Source of the DNA: a virus
Direction: 5' to 3' (one strand)
DNA length: 24,064 bases
IMG/VR virus record: IMGVR_UViG_3300040960_001436
Span: 1-24,064 of that record
A model generated the notes under the pieces. It made no database searches, was not told the DNA's origin, and worked only from the letters and a program-made list of their open reading frames with translations. Both the position numbers and the translations under genes were made by a program. Shown piece after piece: positions 1 through 7,839 of this stretch (the stretch's first letter is position 1; each line of letters starts with the position of its first letter).

Positions 1-2
1 AA

Positions 3-491
3 ATCGAAGCAATGCGCAAGGAATTCAACATAGCACCACAGCGGACTTTCTTGGATGTCGGCTACCAACGCGCCAGGGTTTTGGCAGAGTGCGGGCGCTA
101 CGGATGGATGGGGATGAGAGGCGAAGACACCACCGACTATGCGCACAGCATAAATGGGCACACCGTGCGCCGCATGTTTTCAAAGCCGACACGCGTCAGC
201 GCCACAGGGCGCACGGCGCCGCCGGTGTTTCGCTGGAGCAATCCAACAACCAAAGACGTATTGCAGTTGCTCAAAAGCGGCAAATCGCATCCTTGGGAAG
301 TTTGCGACCTGGGCGAAATGGCCGACGAATACGCCAAGCAAATTGACAGCGAGCGGAAGAAAGAAGTTTTGGACAAGCACGGCAGAACGACTTTGCGCTG
401 GGTTTCATTTCGCGCAAATCACGGCTGGGACTGCGAGCTAATGCAAGTTGTAGCTGCGAGTATTGCGAAACTATTTAGCACTGCAGAATAA
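3..491 (+). CDS. Phage terminase large subunit, GpA-type, C-terminal part (5' truncated by window)
   Basis: The frame is open to the left edge, so this is the end of a longer gene; the first in-window ATG at 12 is internal. In GpA-type (lambda-like) terminases the large subunit packages DNA into the prohead with an N-terminal ATPase and cuts it with a C-terminal nuclease. The visible part begins in a nuclease-like stretch (FLDVGYQRARV, then CGRYGWMGMRGED) and ends with NHGWDCELMQVVAASIAKL. Such an N-H-x-W-D-C-E-x-M-Q ending is typical of the GpA family. The ATPase motifs lie upstream of the window. A hairpin terminator follows within 60 bp, and the next genes are a connector and the portal, as expected. 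Family call fairly sure; the cutting specificity cannot be read. Confidence 0.85.
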   Translation: MEAMRKEFNIAPQRTFLDVGYQRARVLAECGRYGWMGMRGEDTTDYAHSINGHTVRRMFSKPTRVSATGRTAPPVFRWSNPTTKDVLQLLKSGKSHPWEVCDLGEMADEYAKQIDSERKKEVLDKHGRTTLRWVSFRANHGWDCELMQVVAASIAKLFSTAE

Positions 492-517
492 TAAAAACAT
501 AAACCACAAAAGCAAGG

Positions 518-547
518 GCGGCAGCGATTAATCGTTGCCGCTTTTTT
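518..547 (+). terminator. Rho-independent terminator after the terminase gene
   Basis: An 11-bp inverted repeat (518-528 with 531-541, one G.T wobble; GCGGCAGCGAT against ATCGTTGCCGC) is followed directly by six T residues (542-547). The hairpin loop would be AT-rich. It lies 26 bp after the terminase stop and 42 bp before the next ATG. It would partly or fully separate terminase transcription from the structural genes. No clear promoter is visible between 548 and 589. Confidence 0.8.
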
Positions 548-589
548 ATTTGTGCATGTTGCTTTTACACATTTTGCCCATATCTACAG

Positions 590-847
590 ATGGCAAGCGA
601 CATCACCGCATTTCTAAATTTGCAAACCGATGGCTACCTTTTGACCTTAAAGGAAAGGGTAGCCGATGCTATTTTGGCGGGCAGTGTCACTGTCTCTTTT
701 AGCAACGCATCTCAAAGCGGGAGTATGCAGCTTGTCATGCCAACCGACGAACTAGCCGCACAATTAACCACGGTACTGATTGCTAAAGGGCTAGCCAACG
801 GCGCCACTAAACCCACAAGAATGACTTTTGCAAGGTTTGCGCGATGA
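590..847 (+). CDS. Small head protein in the gpW (head completion) position
   Basis: This 85-residue protein lies between terminase and portal, the place of the lambda head-completion/connector protein gpW. It has a helical N-terminus (ITAFLNLQTDGYLLTLKERVADAIL), a beta-like segment (SVTVSFSNASQSGSMQLVMPT) and a C-terminal helix (DELAAQLTTVLIAKGLA). This helix-strand-helix order fits a gpW-like fold, but I do not see a diagnostic sequence match. The stop overlaps the portal ATG (ATGA), so the two are probably translationally coupled. No SD sequence precedes the ATG. The role in closing the filled head is inferred from position only. Confidence 0.55.
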   Translation: MASDITAFLNLQTDGYLLTLKERVADAILAGSVTVSFSNASQSGSMQLVMPTDELAAQLTTVLIAKGLANGATKPTRMTFARFAR

Positions 848-2292
848 GCCAAATTGTAGACCACAACGGCAGACCAATTGTTGCGGCGCCACAACCGCGC
901 AAACGCGCAACCATTAACGGCCATTATCGAGGCACCGAATCAAACCGCTTCCGCACTTCGCTGCCATACATTGCAGCCGACATAAATCAAACGCTTAACC
1001 GAGGAACACGCCGCCGATTGATGGCGTTCTCGCGTTGGCTGTATGCAAATCATGGAATGGTCAGGGGCGCGGTGAATGACGTTGCACGATACGCACTAGG
1101 CACAGGATTAACACCACAAAGCCAAAGCGCCGAAGCGAAAGCATACGAAGACTACTTCGCCGAATGGAGCAAGGTTTGTGATGTTGCGGGCCAATTCACA
1201 TTTGCCCAAATGCAGCGCATGGCATCCATACGCATGGACGTGGACGGTGACATAGGATTTTTAATGATTGGCAGGCAAGACGCGTTTCCGCAATTGCAAT
1301 TAATTGAATCTCACAACATCGCCAGCGAATCGCTCAAATACAACGAGGCAGGGCATGACGGCGTAATGGTTAGCCCAAGTGGAAAACCGACAGCCTACAA
1401 CGTCAAGAGCGGTGATGAGTTTCGCAGCATTTCAGCAAACAATTTTATTCTGGTTTATGACCCCGACCGCGTTGCCCAATTGCGCGGCGTTTCGGCACTA
1501 GCGCACGCAATCGACCACGTTCGCGATGCGACCGACATACTCGAATTCGAAAAGGTTGGCGTCAAAATGAACAGCGCCATCGGTATGGCCATCACTACGC
1601 AGGGCGGCATTGCAGACGATGGCAGCAGCTTAATCGAGGACGGATATAGTGCCGCCGATACGGGCACCGTGGCATGGGATACATTCCAGCCAGGCATGGT
1701 TCCACGCTTGAAAATTGGCGAATCAATCGAGAGTTTCGCGAGCAACAAACCAAGCGCCGCCTTTGCAGGGTTTTTGGAATATCTTTTGCGCGACGTGGCT
1801 TTAGGGCTTGGCGTTCCTTACGAATTTATAGTGGAACCCAGCAAACAAGGGACCGCTTCACGGTTCATTTTAGAAAAAGCAGCACGCAGATTCGAAGAGC
1901 GCCAAGCTCTCATAACTAGCAGATTTTGCAATCGCGTTTGGGGATGGGTTATTGCGCGAGGCATCAAGCGTGGCGACCTGCCAGCGTCTTCCGATTGGTG
2001 GCGCGTTAATTGGCAAGCACCAAAGAAAATCACGGTTGACCTTGGCCGCGAATCCAAAGCTAACCAGGACGCAATAAAGATGGGGCTCCGCACAATGCGC
2101 GAAGACACTGGCGAACGCGGACATGACTGGCAAGACATACGCAACCAAGTGGAGCGCGAAGCAAGCGACTTGCTGGAGCGGGCAAAGCGCTTGTCTGAAA
2201 CCTACGAAATTAAAATGGACACCGCGTTGCATTTGTTGAGCCAGCGCACGCCAAACCCAGTTTTTGATAATGACAGCGAAACTGACGCATAA
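844..2292 (+). CDS. Phage portal protein, lambda gpB family
   Basis: At 482 residues, this is the size of lambda-type portals, which form the ring at the unique head vertex through which DNA enters and leaves and to which the tail attaches. Recognisable lambda-portal stretches include NRGTRRRLMAFSRWLYANHG (about residues 52-71), then DVARYALGTGLTPQS, MDVDGDIGFLMI, QLIESHNI, the clip-region VYDPDRVAQLRGVSALAHAI (about 203-222), and GLGVPYEFIVEPSKQGTASR. The start ATG overlaps the preceding stop. The 3' end overlaps the protease gene by 23 bp when that gene starts at its ATG. The gene looks intact. Confidence 0.93.
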   Translation: MSQIVDHNGRPIVAAPQPRKRATINGHYRGTESNRFRTSLPYIAADINQTLNRGTRRRLMAFSRWLYANHGMVRGAVNDVARYALGTGLTPQSQSAEAKAYEDYFAEWSKVCDVAGQFTFAQMQRMASIRMDVDGDIGFLMIGRQDAFPQLQLIESHNIASESLKYNEAGHDGVMVSPSGKPTAYNVKSGDEFRSISANNFILVYDPDRVAQLRGVSALAHAIDHVRDATDILEFEKVGVKMNSAIGMAITTQGGIADDGSSLIEDGYSAADTGTVAWDTFQPGMVPRLKIGESIESFASNKPSAAFAGFLEYLLRDVALGLGVPYEFIVEPSKQGTASRFILEKAARRFEERQALITSRFCNRVWGWVIARGIKRGDLPASSDWWRVNWQAPKKITVDLGRESKANQDAIKMGLRTMREDTGERGHDWQDIRNQVEREASDLLERAKRLSETYEIKMDTALHLLSQRTPNPVFDNDSETDA

Positions 2293-3049
2293 ATTAAATA
2301 ATGACGTTTGGGCCATTTTGCCCGACTACCACCGCGCGCTGGCAACGCAGTTAGACGAGCATGAATATACCGGCAACGGTTACGATTTGCCGCGCCCAGA
2401 AGAAGAAAGCGGCGTTGCTATTATCCACATACATGGCGCCGTTGGCAAAATGCTGACCGACTACGAGCGCATGTTTGGCATGACCGATTACGACGACATC
2501 GCCGCGCAGGTAGCAGACGCGGACGCAAACCCAAACATTAATGCCATATTGCTGCACATTGACTCCCCAGGCGGAACTATTACGGGGCTTCCTGAGTTGG
2601 CCGCGAAACTGCGCAACGTCAGCAAACCCTTGGTTGCATACACCGAAGGCACAGCCGCCAGCGCCGCCTATTGGATAGCAAGCCAAGCCGACAGTGTGCT
2701 TCTTAGCGAGAGCGCCGAAGTGGGGAGCGTTGGAGTTTACGTGGCGCTCCTAGACCAGACCGAATACCTGCGACAAATGGGGCTGAAAGTTAACGCAGTC
2801 AGCGCAGGAGAAAACAAGCTGGACTACGCCGACTTTAAACCATTGAGCGAGGAAGCGCGGGAAAGACTGCAAGCCAACGTCAACAAGTGGCACGAACGCT
2901 TTAAGTCAGAGATAAACAATAAACGCACCGTGCCGCAATCCAGCATGACCGGCCAAACCTACGAAGGAATGGAAGCGGTGGAAGCTGGACTTGCTGACGG
3001 TGTGGTTAACGATTTGAACGAAGTCATTGGCCTAATGGCAAATTTATAA
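2270..3049 (+). CDS. S49 (SppA/SohB-type) prohead protease, lambda gpC-like
   Basis: A 259-residue serine peptidase that in phages degrades the scaffold and trims head proteins during capsid maturation. Visible S49 signatures are HIHGAVGK near residue 53, ILLHIDSPGG (93-102), and TAASAAYWIAS around residue 131, where Ser131 is the likely nucleophile. GENKLDYADFKPLS follows, with Lys183 the likely general base of the Ser-Lys dyad. The ATG at 2270 was chosen; an in-frame TTG at 2264 would add two residues. The gene overlaps the portal end and is followed after 4 bp by a coiled-coil gene. Unlike lambda, where scaffold Nu3 is nested in the protease gene, the scaffold candidate here is a separate cistron. 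Confidence 0.92.
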   Translation: MTAKLTHKLNNDVWAILPDYHRALATQLDEHEYTGNGYDLPRPEEESGVAIIHIHGAVGKMLTDYERMFGMTDYDDIAAQVADADANPNINAILLHIDSPGGTITGLPELAAKLRNVSKPLVAYTEGTAASAAYWIASQADSVLLSESAEVGSVGVYVALLDQTEYLRQMGLKVNAVSAGENKLDYADFKPLSEEARERLQANVNKWHERFKSEINNKRTVPQSSMTGQTYEGMEAVEAGLADGVVNDLNEVIGLMANL

Positions 3050-3053
3050 ACAC

Positions 3054-3473
3054 ATGAAAACAATACTCGATTTGGTAAAAGCGAACGTGGAGTTGTCTAA
3101 CCTAGCTGGAAAGCTGGAGGAAGCAACTGCTGCGAACGAAACACTGCAAACCCGCATTGAAGAAGCAAGCGCTTCTCATGCAGAGGAAGTAGCCAAACTG
3201 GGCGCACAACACGCGCAGGACATCGAAAGCCTTGAGAGCAAAATCAAGGTTTTGGAGGAAGCAAATTTGCTTCTTGAGGAGCAGCAAAAGAGCGCCGACG
3301 AAAAGGCCGTAGAAATTGCGGCTAGCGTTGGCGTAGAAGCTCCACTTGAGGAAGCCACCGAAGACGAAGCACCGGCACTAAGCCTTGACGCACTATGGCA
3401 GCAATACAATGCCATAGAAGGCAAAGACGAACGCCGCGCTTTTTATCTAAAAAACATCAAAAACAAACAGTAA
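3054..3473 (+). CDS. Coiled-coil protein, probable capsid scaffold
   Basis: A 139-residue, Glu/Ala/Lys-rich protein. Residues about 5-90 are almost uninterrupted helix with heptad-like spacing (LAGKLEEATAANETLQTRIEEA, then LESKIKVLEEANLLLEEQQKSADEK). An acidic linker follows (EEATEDEAPAL) and then a short basic end (RRAFYLKNIKNKQ). Long acidic coiled coils with a basic C-terminus lying between protease and capsid genes are typical of phage scaffolds, where the C-terminus binds coat protein. There is no clear SD before the ATG. The call rests on composition and position; a capsid-associated structural protein is the main alternative. Confidence 0.7.
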   Translation: MKTILDLVKANVELSNLAGKLEEATAANETLQTRIEEASASHAEEVAKLGAQHAQDIESLESKIKVLEEANLLLEEQQKSADEKAVEIAASVGVEAPLEEATEDEAPALSLDALWQQYNAIEGKDERRAFYLKNIKNKQ

Positions 3474-3479
3474 AAACAT

Positions 3480-4367
3480 ATGGCTAACACACTCAACGGC
3501 ATTAATTTGGCCGCAGTAGCCGAGCAAAGTCTCGACTACTTATCTACACAATTTCATCCTTTGCGAGCATTTGCTCGTGATTTTTCTGATGAAATTTCTG
3601 GGCAGGGAGAAAGCGTGACCACTCGCGTGCCTTCCAGCATGACCGCATCTGACCTCTCCAGTGGCTACACTGCCAGCGATGTCACCAGCACAGCAAAGAC
3701 CATCACCCTTAACAAATTCAAGGGTTACAGCATGGCCTTCACCGATATGGAAGTTTCAAAAAGTGGCAACTTTGATTGGCTGTCGTCTGTCTTCCTGGCA
3801 CCCGCTTTGGAAGTCACACTGGACGCCGTGATGGATGACTTGCTGGCGTTGGTTCTCAACGCCAACTACAGCGCAAACGAAGTCATTACCGCTGCGAACT
3901 TTGACGCTGACGAAGTGGCCGATTTGGCCGCCGACTTGACGACTGCCAAAGTGCCAAAAAGCGAGCGTGCGCTTATTCTGCCTCCTAGCTACTACGCCAG
4001 CGTTCAGAAGGATGCCATCGTGCAAGATGCTTCCAGCTATGGCGCCGCATCGGCTGTGCAGGAAAACGCAGCTCAACGTGTCCACGGTTTCAGCCTCTAC
4101 GAATACACCGGCATTCCAACTAACAGCGAAAACCTGGCAGCCATCGCGCTGCATCCTTCCGCTTTGTTGTTGGCCGCACGCACACCTGCCGCGCCTGCGG
4201 ATGGTAGCGTAAACGTGCAAGACATTGTGGACCCTTCCACTGGGTTGCCTATCCAGTTGCGCACATTTTATGACAACGTGGCAGGCAAGCACTACTTGAC
4301 AATGGGCGTTCTCTACGGTGTCGCCGTTGGTAATGGTGCCGCACTGAAGCGCATCAAATCCGCTTAA
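3480..4367 (+). CDS. Major capsid protein (first of two tandem paralogues)
   Basis: This 295-residue protein occupies the coat position after protease and scaffold. Sequence features suit an HK97-fold coat protein: an N-terminal arm, a beta-rich stretch (GYTASDVTSTAKTITLNKFKG), a long helical segment (ALEVTLDAVMDDLLALVLNANY), an A-domain-like part (DEVADLAADLTTAKVPKSERALILPPSYYASVQKD) and a beta C-terminus ending in YGVAVGNGAALKRIKSA. Codons look more selective (CTG, ACC, GCC, TCC) than in the following copy, consistent with high expression. The leader is A-rich without SD (TAAAAAC, then ATG). The next gene, 5 bp later, is a full-length homologue. I am sure that it is a capsid-type protein, less so of its exact family. 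Confidence 0.85.
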   Translation: MANTLNGINLAAVAEQSLDYLSTQFHPLRAFARDFSDEISGQGESVTTRVPSSMTASDLSSGYTASDVTSTAKTITLNKFKGYSMAFTDMEVSKSGNFDWLSSVFLAPALEVTLDAVMDDLLALVLNANYSANEVITAANFDADEVADLAADLTTAKVPKSERALILPPSYYASVQKDAIVQDASSYGAASAVQENAAQRVHGFSLYEYTGIPTNSENLAAIALHPSALLLAARTPAAPADGSVNVQDIVDPSTGLPIQLRTFYDNVAGKHYLTMGVLYGVAVGNGAALKRIKSA

Positions 4368-4372
4368 ATAAT

Positions 4373-5257
4373 ATGAGCAACACACTGGCAGGAGTTACAC
4401 TTGAGCAAGTCAGCGAGCAAACGCTTGATTTGTTAGGTGATAATTTTTGGATGTTCTCGCTGTTTGCACGCAATTTCAGCGACAGCATCCGAGAGCGCGG
4501 GGACCGCACAATAACCCGCGTTCCTGCCAGTGTTTCAGTGCTTGATTTGTCCAATGGCTATACCGCCAGCGATGTGACAAGCACCGAGATTGAAATTGCG
4601 CTTTCAAATTTCAAAGGCTTTTCAATGGCGTTCACGGAGTTTGAAATCTCCAAAGCAAAAAGCCCAACCATACTCGAACGCGTTTTTACGCGTCCAGCAA
4701 TTGACGCTACAGCCAAAGCAGTGGCCGACGATTTACTTGCACTTGTTACGCCAACAAATTTCCCAACCAAACAAGTTCGCACCGCCGCCAATTTTGACTC
4801 AGACGACCTAGCAGATGCGGCGGCAACGATGACGACAAACAAAGTGCCGCGCGGCTTGCGGAGCTGCATGCTCAACCCGCAATACACTTCCAGCCTTTCA
4901 AAAGACGGGGCCATCGGGGTGGCAAGCGCCTTTGGCAATCCGCTTCCGATTCAGGAAAACGTCATTTCCACCGTTCACGGTTTTGGAATTTCCGAATATC
5001 AAGGCATCCCAACGGCAAACAATTTACAGGGCTTTTACGCGCACCCAAGCGCTTTGTGCATAGCAGCGCGACAGATTGCGAGACCGACTTATGGCGGCGC
5101 TGAAATACTGGACGTGATAGAGCCGCGCACAGGTTTGCCCATACAGTTTAGAAAATTTTTCAGCCCGCGCGAAGGTAAGTATTACATAACTTGCGGCATA
5201 CTTTATGGAGTTGCAAAAGGGCTATCGAATTCACTCATTAGAATCACCGACATTTAA
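4373..5257 (+). CDS. Second capsid protein paralogue, possible minor or vertex capsid protein
   Basis: A 294-residue protein collinear with the preceding major capsid protein and almost gap-free against it. By hand count, 52 of the first 100 positions are identical, including GYTASDVTST and FKG-SMAFT; the shared C-terminal elements include VHGF, GIPT, HPSAL, GLPIQ and ILYGVA. It has no frameshift or stop and retains the full fold length, so it looks functional. Its codon use is less selective than that of the first copy (more TTT, AAA, CGC), suggesting lower expression. A minor capsid role such as a pentamer is an inference by analogy with T4 gp23/gp24. A recent duplicate with redundant function is possible. 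Confidence 0.78.
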   Translation: MSNTLAGVTLEQVSEQTLDLLGDNFWMFSLFARNFSDSIRERGDRTITRVPASVSVLDLSNGYTASDVTSTEIEIALSNFKGFSMAFTEFEISKAKSPTILERVFTRPAIDATAKAVADDLLALVTPTNFPTKQVRTAANFDSDDLADAAATMTTNKVPRGLRSCMLNPQYTSSLSKDGAIGVASAFGNPLPIQENVISTVHGFGISEYQGIPTANNLQGFYAHPSALCIAARQIARPTYGGAEILDVIEPRTGLPIQFRKFFSPREGKYYITCGILYGVAKGLSNSLIRITDI

Positions 5258-5262
5258 AAAAC

Positions 5263-5487
5263 ATGATTATTAAACCTTCATTTTGCGTCGGCATTGACGC
5301 CAGCGGAGCGCCTCACATTATTGCAATCGGAGACGCTGAGACATGCAAGCAAGCGTTCACTAACGAGCGCGAAAATCCCAGCGGAAAATATGTCAGCGCC
5401 GCCGTTTATCGTAAGCCGCCATACTGGAAACGCGCCGACATTGCCATTTTGGAAAAGCCCAAAAAGACCTCCAGCAAAAAAGGGTAG
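5263..5487 (+). CDS. Small basic protein of unknown function
   Basis: A 74-residue protein, 5 bp after the second capsid gene with an A-rich leader and no SD. It has a beta-like N-terminus (FCVGIDASGAPHIIAIGDAETCKQAF) and a lysine-rich end (KPKKTSSKKG). I do not recognise a family. Its place between capsid and connector genes would suit a head-completion, decoration or DNA-contacting protein, but nothing in the sequence proves it. A strong GC hairpin lies just downstream. Confidence 0.6.
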   Translation: MIIKPSFCVGIDASGAPHIIAIGDAETCKQAFTNERENPSGKYVSAAVYRKPPYWKRADIAILEKPKKTSSKKG

Positions 5488-5495
5488 CACAAACG

Positions 5496-5532
5496 GGCGG
5501 CGCTTAGGTTTTTGGTTATCCTGGGCGCCGCC
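5496..5532 (+). other. GC-rich hairpin ending 8 nt before the next start codon
   Basis: The arms 5496-5508 (GGCGGCGCTTAGG) and 5520-5532 (CCTGGGCGCCGCC) pair over 13 bp, with two T.G wobbles, around an 11-nt T-rich loop. It is followed by ATTTCCCT and then ATG at 5541. There is no T-run, so it is a poor intrinsic terminator. It occupies the place where a ribosome binding site would be expected. It may attenuate expression after the abundant capsid message or shape initiation of the next gene. Confidence 0.6.
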
Positions 5533-5540
5533 ATTTCCCT

Positions 5541-6185
5541 ATGGCAAACAACCGCATAATAAATCTGCGCAGTGGGTGGCTTTACGAAAAAGCAGACCAC
5601 CAAACGCCAACCACGTTCACAACAGTGAGCGAGGGCTATACGTTTGCGGCTGGTGAAACCATTTTTAGGGTCACTGCTGACGCGGCGCAATACGGCGCGA
5701 GCGCATACACAGTGCAGCGCACGAACGAAAGCGGCGAGTGGGAGGACGCATACACAATAACGCTAAACGTCCCAGACGGAACCGGCACAACGCGCACCGA
5801 TTGCTTCCACAGCGTTTCCCATAAAAACCCAGTGCCGCACACCCAATTCCAAAGCCGCTACACCATTGAAAAAGGCGCCGCTCATACGCGCCAAGCGTTC
5901 GAGCAGCAATTGGCATTGGAGAAAATCCAAGGCGTTACTTTTGATTATCAAGGAAACATTTTCAGAGGCATGTGGAGTGGCAACACTGAGACGCGCCAAC
6001 TTGAAGACGGTGGTTTGCTTGAAGGCTATGACGTGACGCTGACCAGCTCGCGCCTTCAGTGGGTAAACGCATCAGTGCAACCAATAGTTGGCGCCACAAT
6101 AGCCAACAATGGCAAGCGCTACAAAATTGAAAACATCGTAACGCTTGGAAGCGCTTTTGAATTTGGGCTGATGAAAAAGCAATGA
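5541..6185 (+). CDS. Probable head-tail joining protein (lambda gpFII-like C-terminal half)
   Basis: A 214-residue beta-rich protein. The second half, about residues 125-214, runs GVTFDYQGNIFRGMWSG, GYDVTLTSSRLQW, PIVGATIANNGKRYKIENIV and FEFGLMKKQ. This order of strands, with the element of increased G-x-x-I-x-x-x-G-x-x-Y-x-I near the end, resembles the small beta-barrel of lambda gpFII and related joining proteins. The N-terminal half (about 1-110) is an unrecognised beta-rich addition. It sits after the capsid block and before a gp10/Z-like gene, with which it overlaps by 4 bp (ATGA). Position supports the call; sequence similarity is only suggestive. No SD is present; see the hairpin at 5496-5532. 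Confidence 0.55.
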   Translation: MANNRIINLRSGWLYEKADHQTPTTFTTVSEGYTFAAGETIFRVTADAAQYGASAYTVQRTNESGEWEDAYTITLNVPDGTGTTRTDCFHSVSHKNPVPHTQFQSRYTIEKGAAHTRQAFEQQLALEKIQGVTFDYQGNIFRGMWSGNTETRQLEDGGLLEGYDVTLTSSRLQWVNASVQPIVGATIANNGKRYKIENIVTLGSAFEFGLMKKQ

Positions 6186-6814
6186 TTGCAGGCACAAAAA
6201 CAACTTTTGAAATGGACATGTCGCACTTCAATAAAGTGCTTGAAAAATACAGCCATTTGACAAGTAAAAGCATGGTTGAAACAGTTAACCATCGCGCCGC
6301 AAATATCGTTTTTAAAGCAATTAAACACACGCCCAAAACAACACCATCGCAAGTGCGCACAGACATGCAAAACAGCGCGCGAATTGCGCCAAGGGCGCCG
6401 CTTGCCGCGATTCTTACCAACTATCACAGAGGGCAAAAAGGCAAACGTGGACTTACTGGGAGAGCCATGAAAAAAAGCGTGCAACGAGCTATTCGTTACA
6501 GGTCCAAGGGCACGAACTTTATGAAGGCCGCATGGTATGGCGCACTTGATGATTTAAAACCTTACACTGCGCGCATCAGAAGAACGCCAAGAAATAAGGC
6601 TGGTTTTACAACCAAGGGCAAAGCACGCGCCGAGCGAAACTTGAACACCAAAAAACCTTACGCCACCGTTGAGCACGGTGTTGCATTTGGCAGCGAAGTG
6701 AAGCCCGCAAAGCGCGCCTTGTCAAAAGCGTTGCGCGAAGAAGTGCGCGACATGGCCGCTTACATTCGAAAGAAAATGGGCGTTGACTGGAAAAGAACAA
6801 AGACCTTCCAATGA
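6182..6814 (+). CDS. HK97 gp10-like / lambda gpZ-like tail completion protein
   Basis: A very basic, 210-residue protein with a helical N-terminus (MSHFNKVLEKYSHLTSKSMVETVNHRAANIVFKAI), a basic middle rich in Arg and Lys, and a late PYATVEHGVAFGSEVKPAKRALSKALREEVRDMAAYIRKKM. The arrangement of helix, basic middle, VEHG and a C-terminal amphipathic helix is typical of HK97 gp10/lambda gpZ proteins, which help join the tail to the head. It lies exactly between the joining protein and the tail terminator, overlapping both by 4 bp (ATGA), so the three are probably coupled. Longer than most gp10 proteins because of the Lys/Arg-rich middle. Confidence 0.65.
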   Translation: MIAGTKTTFEMDMSHFNKVLEKYSHLTSKSMVETVNHRAANIVFKAIKHTPKTTPSQVRTDMQNSARIAPRAPLAAILTNYHRGQKGKRGLTGRAMKKSVQRAIRYRSKGTNFMKAAWYGALDDLKPYTARIRRTPRNKAGFTTKGKARAERNLNTKKPYATVEHGVAFGSEVKPAKRALSKALREEVRDMAAYIRKKMGVDWKRTKTFQ

Positions 6815-7230
6815 GCTACCGAAGCCAAGCAGAAGAAACTATTAAAGACTACCTCGAAGCGCTTGTTAGCGTTCCTGTTTACACAGGCACCAGCGACCAA
6901 GTGAAGGGAATGCCTTGTGTCGTTGTCGCATTTACGGGCGGCACAGAAAACCCGCCGCGCACTGGTAACATGGATTTGAGCGTAGAGATTAGCATTTCCA
7001 GCGAAGTAGGTGAGGAAGCGCAACCTGGCGCAATGGCGACACATGACGAAATTGTTGACGCCATCGAGGAAGCGATTATTTACGCCGATTTAATGGCCAT
7101 TAATCAAACATCAACGGATTTGCACATTTTTGGAATCAACGAAATTTCAGGCATTGAGCGCGACACTGACGGAAGCATTTTGACAGAGCGCATTGCTTTC
7201 ACAATGGCCGCAGCATTGGGCGACTTTTAA
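6811..7230 (+). CDS. Tail terminator protein (lambda gpU-like)
   Basis: A 139-residue alpha/beta protein. It starts with a helix (SQAEETIKDYLEAL), then VPVYTG and PCVVVAFTGG, a strand pair (MDLSVEISISSEV), a helix (THDEIVDAIEEAI) and an ending ERIAFTMAAALGDF. This pattern and length match tail terminators, which cap the tail tube and set its joining end. Position between the gp10-like gene and the tube candidate agrees. Its ATG overlaps the preceding stop. Family recognition is by layout rather than a signature motif. Confidence 0.65.
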   Translation: MSYRSQAEETIKDYLEALVSVPVYTGTSDQVKGMPCVVVAFTGGTENPPRTGNMDLSVEISISSEVGEEAQPGAMATHDEIVDAIEEAIIYADLMAINQTSTDLHIFGINEISGIERDTDGSILTERIAFTMAAALGDF

Positions 7231-7251
7231 CAATTAAACAGAAGCAAAACT

Positions 7252-7839
7252 ATGGCAAAATTTACAAAAGGCACGCCGATAACTTTCGGCACACATGGAC
7301 CGGTTACGGCAGGAAATGCAAACCCGAAGGGCGTTATTGCGCTTGAAATAATCGACGACAGCAGCGGCAGCGATACAACCCTTTTCAAAGGCGAAATGTA
7401 TGCAAGTGAAATTCGATTGAGCTATGAAGCCGACACCAACCAGTCCACAAATGGGGACGGCGAGGTGGTCAGTCATTGCACATATAACCAACGAAAGGTT
7501 TTGAATTTAACGGGTGTCATACTTTCAAACAACTCCAGCAATTCTGTTCCTTCTGGAGAAGCAAGCACACTGGCAAAAGCAAACACTATGTTTGCCGCTC
7601 CATTTTATGCAGGGTGCAGGTTGCAAATTTCACACCATGAGTGGAGTGAAGTTAACTCTGATTTGACGCCGCCAACGACTGAAAACAACATAGGGACAGC
7701 GAGCGGCGGGCTTGGGAATTTCACAATAACTAGCGCCGAAAAAACGCGTTCCAGCGCTTCATACGCGGAGTGGAGCATTAGCGCCATAGAATATTTAAAC
7801 ATCGTCCACAGCGGAGGAAGCGACACCTCATCCAACTAA
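7252..7839 (+). CDS. Probable major tail tube protein
   Basis: A 195-residue Ser/Thr/Gly-rich beta protein immediately after the tail terminator and before the chaperone-position gene, the place of lambda gpV. It has segments such as GVIALEIIDDSSGSDTTLFKGEMYASEIRLSYEAD, a central KVLNLTGVIL, and a C-terminal YAEWSISAIEYLNIV. The pattern of alternating strands with one short helix-like region (EASTLAKANTMFAAPF) suits a tail tube subunit. I do not recognise a precise family. Other beta-rich virion proteins remain possible. Confidence 0.55.
   Translation: MAKFTKGTPITFGTHGPVTAGNANPKGVIALEIIDDSSGSDTTLFKGEMYASEIRLSYEADTNQSTNGDGEVVSHCTYNQRKVLNLTGVILSNNSSNSVPSGEASTLAKANTMFAAPFYAGCRLQISHHEWSEVNSDLTPPTTENNIGTASGGLGNFTITSAEKTRSSASYAEWSISAIEYLNIVHSGGSDTSSN

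Noticed and set aside
3756-4385. 209-codon open frame on the minus strand
   Set aside because: It is antisense to the first capsid gene, with Cys/His/Val-rich shadow composition and no motif; all neighbours are on the + strand.
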